In this document: positions 56,553-64,000 of the stretch, one piece after another | Layout of the letters: every line of letters begins with the position of its first letter | Position numbering within the stretch: position 1 is the first letter of the stretch | Assembly: GCF_002934455.1 (NCBI RefSeq) | Contig: NZ_PTIR01000001.1 | Coordinates: 620,001 to 684,000 of the forward strand | From: Trinickia symbiotica | GTDB lineage: Bacteria > Pseudomonadota > Gammaproteobacteria > Burkholderiales > Burkholderiaceae | DNA: 64,000 nucleotides | Direction: 5' to 3' | The notes under the pieces: model-generated | Database searches by the model: none | What the model saw: only the letters and a program-made list of their open reading frames with translations | What the model was told of the DNA's origin: nothing | Made by a program: the position numbers and the translations under genes

Positions 56553-57938
56553 ATGGCCACGGTCTTCGCGGGCTCGCACGCGTTTCATCGTCTGATGCAC
56601 TACGTTACACTCGCCAGTCTCGCGATGCTTTGCCTCTGGCGGGCCATTCCGGCCCACGCGCTGCCGATCTTCGCGCGCCAGACGGGACAAAACTGCGTCG
56701 CCTGCCACGCGGGCGGCCAGTTCCCCGAGCTCACGCCGTACGGCCGCATGTTCAAGCTGACAGGCTATACGGCCGGCGAGCGCACGATTCCGCTTGCGTT
56801 CATGGGGACGGCGGACTTTACCAAAACGCGCAACAACAAAGACGTCAATGGGAATCCGATCTCGCCCAAGGACGGAAATTTCGTCTGGGACGCCGCCAGC
56901 ATCTTTCTCGGCGGCAAGATCACCGACAAGATCGGCGCGTTCGCGCAATACACCTACACCAACTACGATCACCAGAACGGCGACGGCAAGTGGATCGGAC
57001 ATTGGGGCTCGGACAACACCGACTTCCGGTTCGCCGACCGGTTCATCGGCGCGGCGAACGACGTCATCCTCGGCTTGACCGTACACAACAATCCGACCGT
57101 GCAGGATGTTTGGAATACGGCGCCCGCGTGGAGCTACCCGTATATTTCGTCACCGGTCAGCAACGTCGCGTCTCCGCAGTTCCTTCCGCTGATCGAAGGA
57201 GGGCTCGCGCAGCAAGTGGTGGGCACGGGCGCCTATCTTTACTGGAACAAGCTGCTCTATGCCGAGCTGACCGCATACAGTACAGCGGATGGCATCTGGT
57301 CGTTTCTCAGCAAAGGCAACAAGCCGGGCGATCCGAACCACCCGCAGACCTACCTGCGCGGCTACAACCCGTACTGGCGTCTCGCCTTGACCCATGAATG
57401 GGGCCCGCACAACGTCATGTTCGGCACGTTTGGCCTCATCGCCAACGTCTATCCGAACGACGGCGACTCGATCCCGATCTTCGCGCAAGGCGTCACGCGC
57501 TATCGCGACGTCGGACTGGACGCGCAGTATCAGTACCTGCTCGAGCCGCATACGATCACCGCGCAGGCGCGGTACATCAAGGAGAACGTCGGCGACGCGC
57601 AAAACTTCGTGTTCGGCGATAGTCAGTCGGCCAATCTCGGGTCCTTGCGCCTCAAGGCCTCCTACATCTACCAGGCGAAGTATGGCGTGAGCCTGTCCTT
57701 CTTCAATGTGACCGGCAGCGCCGACAGCGTGACCTACGCCAGCAGCGCGAACATCCACCCGAACACTCAAGGCTGGATGCCGGAACTGTTCTGGATTCCT
57801 TATCAGTACGTGCGGATCGGCGTGCAGTACACGCATTTCACGAAATACCTCGGATCGAAGGCGAATTACGACGGCACCGGACGCAACGCGTCAGACAACG
57901 ACACGCTGTTTTTCTACCTATGGGCCGCTATTTGGTGA
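56553..57938 (+). CDS. Mono-haem cytochrome c / outer-membrane-barrel fusion protein
   Basis: 461 aa. A signal peptide (to about residue 36, AIPAHA) is followed at once by one haem c motif C48-V-A-C51-H52 in GQNCVACHAGGQFPELTPYG. The remaining ~390 residues lack further Cys-x-x-Cys-His and consist of alternating, aromatic-rich segments (FAQYTYTNYDHQNGDGKW, YLYWNKLLYAELTAYS) ending in LFFYLWAAIW, with an aromatic last residue as in outer-membrane barrels. A haem placed at the mouth of a porin suggests electron passage across the outer membrane. The start at 56553 has a G-rich ribosome site (GGAGGGGGGG). Cytochrome c4 follows 130 bp downstream. Confidence 0.78.
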   Translation: MATVFAGSHAFHRLMHYVTLASLAMLCLWRAIPAHALPIFARQTGQNCVACHAGGQFPELTPYGRMFKLTGYTAGERTIPLAFMGTADFTKTRNNKDVNGNPISPKDGNFVWDAASIFLGGKITDKIGAFAQYTYTNYDHQNGDGKWIGHWGSDNTDFRFADRFIGAANDVILGLTVHNNPTVQDVWNTAPAWSYPYISSPVSNVASPQFLPLIEGGLAQQVVGTGAYLYWNKLLYAELTAYSTADGIWSFLSKGNKPGDPNHPQTYLRGYNPYWRLALTHEWGPHNVMFGTFGLIANVYPNDGDSIPIFAQGVTRYRDVGLDAQYQYLLEPHTITAQARYIKENVGDAQNFVFGDSQSANLGSLRLKASYIYQAKYGVSLSFFNVTGSADSVTYASSANIHPNTQGWMPELFWIPYQYVRIGVQYTHFTKYLGSKANYDGTGRNASDNDTLFFYLWAAIW

Positions 57939-58068
57939 TGAGGCGTGGACGATACCCGTCGGGTGTCGCGATCGGATGTGCCGACGCTCTCGCGCGACGA
58001 ACGAATGCCGGCGAGAACGGAAGCGTCGAATGCAAGCGCGACGCGCGATGCGTCGGGGAGTCGAAGAC

Positions 58069-58749
58069 ATGAAAGCCTGGGCGCAAGTCATATCGTTGGC
58101 GATGCTGATCGGCGGCTCGGGCTGTCATGATCTGGAGCGCTCGCGCGATGTCGGCGACGCGTCCGTCCCCGGCAAGACGATCGCGTTGCAGGTGTGCTCG
58201 AACTGCCACGGCCTGAAGGGCGTTTCGGTCTCGCCCGCTTTTCCGAAGCTCGCGGGCCAGCCGCGCGAATACCTCGTCGCGCAACTGACGGACTTCAAGA
58301 CGCATGCTCGCTCCGACCCGAACGCGAAGCGATTCATGTGGGGCTTCACGCATCTGACCGATGCGCAGATCGGCGACATCGCCACCTATTTCTCGAGTCA
58401 ACCGGCTGTCGTCGGCGAGCCCGCCGACTCGGCGCTCATGAATGCGGGCCGGGAGATTTACCTTTCGGGACTGCCCGCGAAGGGCGTCGCGGCATGTGTC
58501 GCGTGTCACGGCCAGCATGGCGAAGGCCTGGATAAATTCCCCCGGCTCGGCGGGCAGCATGCCGACTACGTGTTCAAGCAATTGCGAGTCTTTCAAGGCA
58601 CGACCGACAGGCCGCGCGGCGAGCTCATGAAAGCGGTATGCGCAAACATGTCCGACGATGACATGCGGGCCGTGGCCGCCTTCGTCGAGGCGTTTCCAGC
58701 GGATGGCGTCGCACCGACGCAGGAAGCAAAATCAGCCGCGGCTCAATGA
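58069..58749 (+). CDS. Di-haem cytochrome c4-type protein
   Basis: 226 aa with two haem c motifs, C43-S-N-C46-H47 and C143-V-A-C146-H147, each in a cytochrome c4-like domain with FPKLAGQPREYLVAQL and FPRLGGQHADYVFKQL. The repeated FPxLxGQ segment is typical of c4. The N-terminal hydrophobic stretch ends in GGSGC19, possibly a lipobox, so it may be membrane-tethered. GGGGAG lies 8 nt before the ATG. It probably shuttles electrons in the periplasm to or from the barrel-haem protein encoded just upstream. Confidence 0.9.
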   Translation: MKAWAQVISLAMLIGGSGCHDLERSRDVGDASVPGKTIALQVCSNCHGLKGVSVSPAFPKLAGQPREYLVAQLTDFKTHARSDPNAKRFMWGFTHLTDAQIGDIATYFSSQPAVVGEPADSALMNAGREIYLSGLPAKGVAACVACHGQHGEGLDKFPRLGGQHADYVFKQLRVFQGTTDRPRGELMKAVCANMSDDDMRAVAAFVEAFPADGVAPTQEAKSAAAQ

Positions 58750-58947
58750 GCGGCTCGAACCTCACTCCGTCATGCACGTCTACCTCGAACTCATCGGTTT
58801 CTTGGCGCCTCGTCCCCCGGCGGGCGCTCTTTTTATACTGACGGCCGGCATTGCCGTGCCGTCGTTACGGGCGCTTGCGGCCAGCCGCTATCGCGGCGAT
58901 CTCGCACGCGCCGATAGCGTCCTACCGCTGAAGCGGGATCGAGTCCA

Positions 58948-59637
58948 TCAAAGGCCCGCGATCAAGCGCCGATAGCGCGCCATGACCGCGGGCACGTACG
59001 CTTTCGTCTCGGGGTTCGTCGGGATTCGATAGCCGGCTCTGATGACGGACTGCTCACCGGCGTTGTAGGCGGCGACGGCGAGCTCGACATTGTCGTCGAA
59101 CAGGTCGAGCAATGCGCGAAGGTACTGGGCGCCCGCCAGGACATTGACGCGCGGATCGAAGAGATTGCCTGCCGCAAAGCGCTTCGCCGTCTCCGGCATG
59201 AGCTGCATCAGGCCGCGCGCGCCGCGCTTCGAAACCGCGAGCGGATTGAACTTCGATTCGACGGCGATGACGGCCCGCAGCAACTCGGGACGCACGTTCC
59301 ACCTGCGACCGGCTTCCGCGATGATTTCGGCGAATCGCGACGTATCGACGTCATCGTTCCCGCCGCCCTCTCCCGGTGCTGTCCCCGATGCCACGGCGGC
59401 GTTGCCGTCCGGCACGCCGGGCGGGCCCGCGACGATGACCTTCAAGCCCGTTTCGCTCGTTTCCTTCGGGATGTTGGTCAGCACCACGAGCCCGCTTGGG
59501 CGGACGGCGCCAAACACCTGCGCGCACGACGCACCCGGCCAGGCGAGCGACACGACCAGCGACGCGACGGCTCCGGCGCTTGCGGTCGGCAAGAACATCT
59601 CGCGCCTCGCATTGCCGCCGATCGGCCTCGATGTCAA
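58948..59637 (-). CDS. SLT-domain lytic transglycosylase
   Basis: 229 aa. An N-terminal signal (LVVSLAWPGASCA) and a linker lead to an SLT/goose-lysozyme-like domain (about 100-229) with catalytic Glu127 in LRAVIAVESKFNPLAVS, RGLMQLMPETAKRF and AAYNAGEQSV. It cleaves peptidoglycan and often makes room for envelope machines. The start overlaps the SCO gene stop (ATGA at 59637-59634), so the two are translated together. Confidence 0.92.
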   Translation of the reverse strand: MTSRPIGGNARREMFLPTASAGAVASLVVSLAWPGASCAQVFGAVRPSGLVVLTNIPKETSETGLKVIVAGPPGVPDGNAAVASGTAPGEGGGNDDVDTSRFAEIIAEAGRRWNVRPELLRAVIAVESKFNPLAVSKRGARGLMQLMPETAKRFAAGNLFDPRVNVLAGAQYLRALLDLFDDNVELAVAAYNAGEQSVIRAGYRIPTNPETKAYVPAVMARYRRLIAGL

Positions 59638-60269
59638 TTCGACGCGACGAGTTGCCGATACGAGTGCAGCAACTCGTCAGCCGTTGCGAAGCCGTCGACG
59701 CGCAACCACGGCTGGCCCGGCGCCGCGCGCACGAAGACGACCGGATTGTGGTCCATCTTGTCGTCTCGATAGACGTTGAAGGCCTTCTGCGCCGCGATGG
59801 TGGCATCGACGGTGCCCGTGTAGTACTGCCATTCGGGCCCCGCGCCGAACTTCGCCGCATATTCGCGCAGGCGCGCCGGCGTGTCGTTCTCGGGATCGAT
59901 CGTGATCGAGACGAGATGAACGTGGGAAAGCTGGGGTCCGAGCTTGTCCTGCAATTGCTCGAACGTCTGCGAGATGACGGGGCAGATCGATGTGCAGGTG
60001 GTGTAAATGAACGTCATGACGACTGCGCGGCCGTCGTCGAGCTCGCTCTTCAGGTCGATCGGCCGCCCGTCGGCACGCACGAGCGTGATCGGCGGCACGT
60101 TGTACGCGACGCTCGAAGTTTTCACATCGCGCGTCATTTCATGATGCATATGCATCATCTGCCCGTCGGCGTCTTGGTGCGCAATGGCCAACGGAATGGC
60201 CGCGCAAGCAGCGGCAGCGGCGGCGGCCACGACGGCCGCACGGGCCGCCACCTTTCTGAACGTGTTCAT
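59634..60269 (-). CDS. SCO1/SenC family copper/thiol protein
   Basis: 211 aa. An N-terminal hydrophobic segment (Ala-rich, residues 8-30) is followed by a Met/His cluster HQDADGQMMHMHHEM (31-45), unusual and likely metal-binding. The thioredoxin-fold SCO domain has C92-T-S-I-C96 in TTCTSICP and His174 in DHNPVVFV, the copper ligands used in Cu-A assembly. Such proteins deliver copper to oxidases or reduce cysteines. GGAG lies 8 nt before the ATG. No oxidase gene is in the window. Confidence 0.92.
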   Translation of the reverse strand: MNTFRKVAARAAVVAAAAAAACAAIPLAIAHQDADGQMMHMHHEMTRDVKTSSVAYNVPPITLVRADGRPIDLKSELDDGRAVVMTFIYTTCTSICPVISQTFEQLQDKLGPQLSHVHLVSITIDPENDTPARLREYAAKFGAGPEWQYYTGTVDATIAAQKAFNVYRDDKMDHNPVVFVRAAPGQPWLRVDGFATADELLHSYRQLVASN

Positions 60270-60391
60270 GGTTTGGACTCCTGAATAGCTCGCCAAGCGG
60301 CCGGTCAGAACTCCGATCGTTCGTCGGGAGTCCTGAAGTTTTTCGACACCGGCCCACCCTTTCATTGTCGGCAGGGGCACGTCGGCGCGGC

Positions 60392-60421
60392 ATGGGGTAC
60401 CTTCCCCATCGATGCATGGGG
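60392..60421. promoter_or_regulatory. Three alternating ATGGGG/CCCCAT arms upstream of SCO gene
   Basis: ATGGGG (60392-60397), CCCCAT (60404-60409) and ATGGGG (60416-60421), each separated by exactly 6 bp, about 125-150 bp before the SCO start. The layout gives two overlapping inverted repeats. It is a candidate operator; the regulator is unknown. Confidence 0.4.
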
Positions 60422-60517
60422 TCGACCATCTCAGCGGATGGCGGGTTGGAACGGTACTCAGCCGCGGCCGTGGCTGACCCGATCGTGCTGCCCGCCGCGG
60501 CGTGCGCTAAGGCACAG

Positions 60518-62209
60518 CTAAGGCACGAGCCAATTGCCGTCGGCGACAATGCGCGTTCCACGCGGGTCCGCAAATCGCACGAAATATCCGCCCTTCGATG
60601 CGAAGCGCTGCCCCGGCGCAAGGGTCAGCCTCGGGTAGTAACCCGTCACGAGGCGATGCTCGAGCATGTCCTCGATCCGCTCGACGAGGTAGTCGCGCAC
60701 GAATGCATCGGTCATGTGGCTCAACGTCTCGGCGAGGATCCCGCATGCCAGGTACGTGTCCGCTTGCACCTGCAGATCGACGACGGGAATATGCCGTATC
60801 GAAAACCAGCCGAGCGCGAAATCGAGCCGCCAGCGGCGCTTTTCCGGCAGATCGAACGGATAAGCCATTTCCGTCACCGATCTCCAGCCGGCGGGCAAAG
60901 GCGCATTCTCGAGGCCGGCCATGAGGCCCGAGATGAAGACGGTGCTCGCACGCGGGCGATCGCCGAGCCGCGCGATATCGGCGGGACGCAGCCAGAGCAC
61001 GAGCGCGTCGTCGCTGGTGGTTGCGCGCAGCGCCGCTGCAACGGACTCGGCGGGCCCGAGCGCATGGCTCGTCACGTCGATGCCTTCGCGCCGCAACGCC
61101 GTCGCGAGCGCTTGCGCACCCGCTTCGCCGTTGTCTCCGGCGCGATAAAGCTGGACGACGCGTTCGAACCGATGGCCACCCTGAGCGCCGGCGATCCTCT
61201 TTGCCATGAGGTCGGCCTCGAGCCGAACGCCGCGTGAAAAGAAGACCGGATAGAAATTCGCCCCGCTATCGCCAGGTACCTCGACGTTCGGAAACAAACA
61301 CGGCACCTCGGCTTCCTCGCAGAACGCCTGCACCGGCGCCCAGTTCTTTCCGCCGATGCCTGATACGATCGCGAACACGGGCTCGGCCGCCATGTGCTGC
61401 TCAAGTTGAGCCTTCCAAGTCGAAGCAGGTCCTGTCAGCGTCCAGACATGCAGCGCCCAGCGCCGGTTGACCATGAACATCATCTTGCGCGACGTGCGCA
61501 GCGGCGGCGTGGCACCCAACGGAAACGCGTTTTTGTCCTCGAAGTAATGCTTCATGACGTCCAGCATGCCGTCACGCTTCACCGGGTCGGCATCGGGCGT
61601 CACGACCGTCGCGAAATGGAGGACCGTGTCCTCGACGCCGGGCACGCGATGATGGTCGAGCCGCTTCAGATAGCCGATGAGCGACGCCATATCGGCGTCG
61701 TTCAGCTCGAAGCGCGGCATCAGATAACTCAATGCGTGTCCCTGCGAATCGATTCCGTCGCGAACCGCCCGCGCGATGGCCGCATCCGTGTACGGATCGC
61801 GGTCGAATCGCATCGTCTCGACGAAAGGAATGTCGAGGTCTTGGACCGTTTGCGCCCGCGGATGCAACAGGTATCGGCCCGTGATCGGCGGAATCGACGT
61901 AAGCCCCGACTTCGAACCGAAGCCGCTCCGCCGATGGCAATTCATGCATGCCGCCGCAGCGCCTTCGACGTGCATGCCGCCTTCGCGTACTGCTTCGAGC
62001 GGCGCGCCTGAAGGGAGTCGGCCTTCGCGGAATATGGCTTGTCCCGGATCTTCTATCGGCCGTGGCCGCATGATGGAGAATGCGCCATTCTTGTCCGCCA
62101 GTTCTGACGCACTTGCCGCGATTCCGATGAGCGGCAGCAGCGCGATCGCCATCGACGCGATCAAGCCGATCGAGGCATGCGCCGCGCGTGCGAGCCGCTC
62201 GGTCTCCAT
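60518..62209 (-). CDS. Cytochrome c fused to ABC-type periplasmic binding protein
   Basis: 563 aa. Signal/anchor (IGLIASMAIALLPLIGIA), then a cytochrome c domain with C88-M-N-C91-H92 in AACMNCHRRSGFG and a likely axial Met in LSYLMPRFELND. From about residue 190 a type I periplasmic-binding fold follows (FAIVSGIGGKNWAPVQAFCE, VPCLFPNVEVPGDSGANFYP, ALVLWLRPADIARLG). The second half resembles Leu/Ile/Val-binding proteins and the binding proteins linked to PQQ alcohol oxidation, but no transporter is adjacent. The start at 62209 is 4 bp after the preceding LolA-like gene. Confidence 0.83.
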   Translation of the reverse strand: METERLARAAHASIGLIASMAIALLPLIGIAASASELADKNGAFSIMRPRPIEDPGQAIFREGRLPSGAPLEAVREGGMHVEGAAAACMNCHRRSGFGSKSGLTSIPPITGRYLLHPRAQTVQDLDIPFVETMRFDRDPYTDAAIARAVRDGIDSQGHALSYLMPRFELNDADMASLIGYLKRLDHHRVPGVEDTVLHFATVVTPDADPVKRDGMLDVMKHYFEDKNAFPLGATPPLRTSRKMMFMVNRRWALHVWTLTGPASTWKAQLEQHMAAEPVFAIVSGIGGKNWAPVQAFCEEAEVPCLFPNVEVPGDSGANFYPVFFSRGVRLEADLMAKRIAGAQGGHRFERVVQLYRAGDNGEAGAQALATALRREGIDVTSHALGPAESVAAALRATTSDDALVLWLRPADIARLGDRPRASTVFISGLMAGLENAPLPAGWRSVTEMAYPFDLPEKRRWRLDFALGWFSIRHIPVVDLQVQADTYLACGILAETLSHMTDAFVRDYLVERIEDMLEHRLVTGYYPRLTLAPGQRFASKGGYFVRFADPRGTRIVADGNWLVP

Positions 62210-62213
62210 TTGA

Positions 62214-63059
62214 CTAGCGGCCCGGCGCGCTGCCCGGCAGCGCAGGAACAGCACCGACAGGAGGCAATTCGATCGAATGGTTGCGCGGTGAAGCAACGAG
62301 CGGACGCGCGAACATCTTGTCGTCAATCATCGGATTGACTTCGACCTTTTCAATCGTAAGTCGGTCCGCCGGCGGCGCGGAAGCGGGGCCGCTTTCGATC
62401 ACCACGGGAAGCTTCACGCCCTCGACGGTGTGGTACTCCCGGTAGTAGACATCAACGGGCGAACCGGATCCGAGCGGTGTGTGGCTCTCGTGCTCGGACT
62501 TGACCTCGAGAAACGAGCTCGCGTCGACCCAGACGCGCGGCGTCGCGCCGGAAGGTAGGCGCAGCTCGAGCCGGTAAGCCTTGTGCCCTTCAATCTCGTC
62601 CACGCCGCCGAGCTTCACTTGAATGCCCTTTTCCGCGTGGTCGATGAGTGGCCCGTCGATGACCTGCTCGTCGTGCGCGAACCGGAGCTCCTGTGCATCG
62701 TAGGGCTGCATGCTGCCCTCTTCGCCGCGCCGCATTGGCCGCAGCTTCCATCCGTGAGTCCCGTCGAAGACGCGCAACGCCATCCGGTTCATCGACACGA
62801 TTTCGAAGCGTGTCTTGTTGGGCCGCTTCATGGCGAGCACGAATCGAGCCGGCATGCCGCCGTTGCTCGTGTCCACGCGCCCGATCCAGACCATCGTATC
62901 GATCTTGCGCCACGCATCCGCGCCGCCGCGTGCCGCCGCGTTCTTTGCGACGATCTGCTCCACGCCGAGGCTCGCCGAGCCCCCTTCGTCGGAACCCGCA
63001 CACGCCGCCACCGTCACCGATAAGGCGAGCGCCACCCCCAAGAGTGCGATTCGTTTCAT
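62214..63059 (-). CDS. LolA/RseB-like lipoprotein, paralogue 1
   Basis: 281 aa. Lipoprotein signal with lipobox VAAC (Cys20), then a beta-rich half-barrel domain of the LolA/MucB-RseB type: TRFEIVSMNRMALRVFDGTH, GWKLRPMRRGEEG, VDASSFLEVKSEHE and PVVIESGPASAPPADRLTIE. It is similar throughout to the neighbouring gene (shared KRPxKxRFE, Y/FDGxxGWKxRP and WVDAxSFLxxK). Such folds bind acyl chains or peptides. It is 16 bp after its paralogue and 4 bp before the cytochrome-binding protein fusion. Confidence 0.8.
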   Translation of the reverse strand: MKRIALLGVALALSVTVAACAGSDEGGSASLGVEQIVAKNAAARGGADAWRKIDTMVWIGRVDTSNGGMPARFVLAMKRPNKTRFEIVSMNRMALRVFDGTHGWKLRPMRRGEEGSMQPYDAQELRFAHDEQVIDGPLIDHAEKGIQVKLGGVDEIEGHKAYRLELRLPSGATPRVWVDASSFLEVKSEHESHTPLGSGSPVDVYYREYHTVEGVKLPVVIESGPASAPPADRLTIEKVEVNPMIDDKMFARPLVASPRNHSIELPPVGAVPALPGSAPGR

Positions 63060-63075
63060 GATCGCGCTCCCCGCA

Positions 63076-63957
63076 CTAGTGCGTTTGCGCGGCGGCCTTC
63101 GCCATCGCCAGCGTGGGCTTGGCGAAGAGGGCGTCGTCGACGGCCGCATTCACCGCTACATGCTCGATCGTCATCTTGTGCGTTTGCTTGACGCCCTGCA
63201 CCGCTGTCTCGATGACATGCGGCACCTTGAGGCCTCCTTCGTTCCGGTAGTCGCGAAGGAAGACAAAGACGGGATGCATCCGGCCGTCGAGCTTGCGTGC
63301 ATCACCCTCGACCTTGAGCTGCAGAAAGCTCGTCGCATCGACCCACATCATTCGCTGCGTACCGTCCTTCAACGTGAGCTTAAGCTTGTACGCACCATGG
63401 CCTTCGACTTTTTCGGTGCCCGCAAGCGCGATCTTGGTGCCTTTTTGCGCGTGGTCAACGAGCAAGCCGTCGAGCTCCGAGGCTTCTGCCGCCTGCTTGA
63501 CCTCGGCCGGCGTGTAAGGATCGACTTCATCGCGGCCAAGGAAAGGTCGCACTTTCCATCCTTCGGCACCGTCATAGACTTGAAACGCAGTCTGGCCGTC
63601 GAAGCGCACCTCGAAGCGGCTCTTCTTCGGCCGCTTCATCGTCATCGTGAACGGCAACGTCACGTTATGCTTGCCGCCGACCTCGATCTGCCCGGACATC
63701 ACCATCGTGTTGGTCGCGCGCCAGGCCTGCAATCCGCCACTTGCGGCGATGCTTCGCTCGACGATCTGCTCCGCGCCGAGCGAAGGCAGCGAGATCGCCT
63801 GTCCGGATCTATCCGCAGCCGCTGGCTTCACCGCTTTCGCCACCTTCGCGGCCGCCGTCGTCGATGCCGCGGCAGCCGCCGTCGCTGTCGTCGCCGAAAG
63901 CGTCGTGGCCGCGACACAGCCCACGAGCCCGATCTCAAGCCATAGTAATCGCGTCAT
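63076..63957 (-). CDS. LolA/RseB-like periplasmic protein, paralogue 2
   Basis: 293 aa. Signal sequence (LLWLEIGLVGCVAATTLSA) and a long Ala/Thr/Lys-rich linker (to about residue 50), then the same fold as the downstream paralogue: MKRPKKSRFEVRFDGQTAFQ, VYDGAEGWKVRPFLG, MWVDATSFLQLKVEG and VPHVIETAVQG. The start at 63957 has GGAGGGGG 8 nt upstream; the ATG at 63975 overlaps that site. It is the first gene of the unit seen in the window, and genes beyond the right edge may continue the cluster. Confidence 0.8.
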   Translation of the reverse strand: MTRLLWLEIGLVGCVAATTLSATTATAAAAASTTAAAKVAKAVKPAAADRSGQAISLPSLGAEQIVERSIAASGGLQAWRATNTMVMSGQIEVGGKHNVTLPFTMTMKRPKKSRFEVRFDGQTAFQVYDGAEGWKVRPFLGRDEVDPYTPAEVKQAAEASELDGLLVDHAQKGTKIALAGTEKVEGHGAYKLKLTLKDGTQRMMWVDATSFLQLKVEGDARKLDGRMHPVFVFLRDYRNEGGLKVPHVIETAVQGVKQTHKMTIEHVAVNAAVDDALFAKPTLAMAKAAAQTH

Positions 63958-64000
63958 GATCGCATCCCCCTCCATGCTTTACCTGCTTCTCGTCCGAACC

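Noticed and set aside
58886-58919. Inverted repeat CGCTATCG/CGATAGCG between the cytochrome c4 and SLT genes
   Set aside because: 8-bp arms without a T-run in a GC-rich spacer; could be a weak bidirectional terminator but is not distinctive.
1-64000. CRISPR array, insertion sequence, rRNA or tRNA genes
   Set aside because: No regularly spaced direct repeats, transposase-like proteins with flanking repeats, rRNA stretches or tRNA cloverleaves other than the tmRNA ends were seen.

Overview
The window is GC-rich, densely coded chromosomal DNA from a beta-proteobacterium of the Burkholderiaceae (Burkholderia / Paraburkholderia / Trinickia type). The main evidence is gene order: gyrA - serC - pheA - hisC - tyrA - aroA - cmk - rpsA - ihfB - lapA - lapB - ugd - hldA - hldD - cysM on one strand, followed by ompA - ubiG - gph - ssrA. 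The tmRNA tag (ANDETYALAA) also fits. Genus and species cannot be fixed from sequence reading alone.

Layout. 1-5.2 kb: end of a class A penicillin-binding protein, a fused enoyl-CoA hydratase/3-hydroxyacyl-CoA dehydrogenase and a small lipoprotein. 5.4-7.4 kb: divergent Lrp-type regulator and D-amino acid dehydrogenase dadA. 7.4-11 kb: acyl-CoA dehydrogenase with its electron acceptor EtfAB. 11.2-13 kb: methionine ABC transporter MetNI without a neighbouring metQ. 13-18.2 kb: alpha/beta hydrolase, enoyl-CoA hydratase, HDAC-like deacetylase, mltB and cysM, with two tail-to-tail gene overlaps. 18.4-24 kb: ComEA-like protein, ADP-heptose and UDP-glucuronate genes, and the LapAB LPS-control proteins. 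24.3-33.1 kb: ihfB, rpsA, cmk and the aromatic amino acid/serine block. 33.4-36.8 kb: a DUF2059 protein and gyrA, whose quinolone-determining residue 83 is Gln. 37.4-40.2 kb: ompA, ubiG, gph and tmRNA.

40.2-42.3 kb is a small accessory patch downstream of tmRNA: a broken HNH nuclease gene, a HicAB toxin-antitoxin pair with a readable promoter/operator, and a coiled-coil membrane protein. 42.3-45.5 kb holds an aldehyde dehydrogenase and an acetolactate-synthase-type ThDP enzyme.

45.8-50.1 kb is a stressosome locus: RsbR (globin-like sensor + STAS), RsbS, RsbT, an RsbX-like phosphatase, and a histidine kinase whose N-terminus resembles the RsbT-binding domain of RsbU. A second RsbT-like kinase gene faces it. 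No sigma factor and no response regulator lie alongside. The likely output is a two-component phosphorelay rather than partner switching with sigma-B.

50.3-56.2 kb is a minimal bcsABC exopolysaccharide operon with overlapping genes. 56.5-64 kb is an envelope redox cluster: an outer-membrane-barrel protein with one haem motif, a di-haem cytochrome c4, an SLT transglycosylase, an SCO-type copper/thiol protein with a Met/His-rich leader, a cytochrome c fused to a periplasmic binding protein, and two paralogous LolA/RseB-like proteins. I know of no described pathway with this set. With the stressosome-histidine kinase module it is the best candidate here for an undescribed system.
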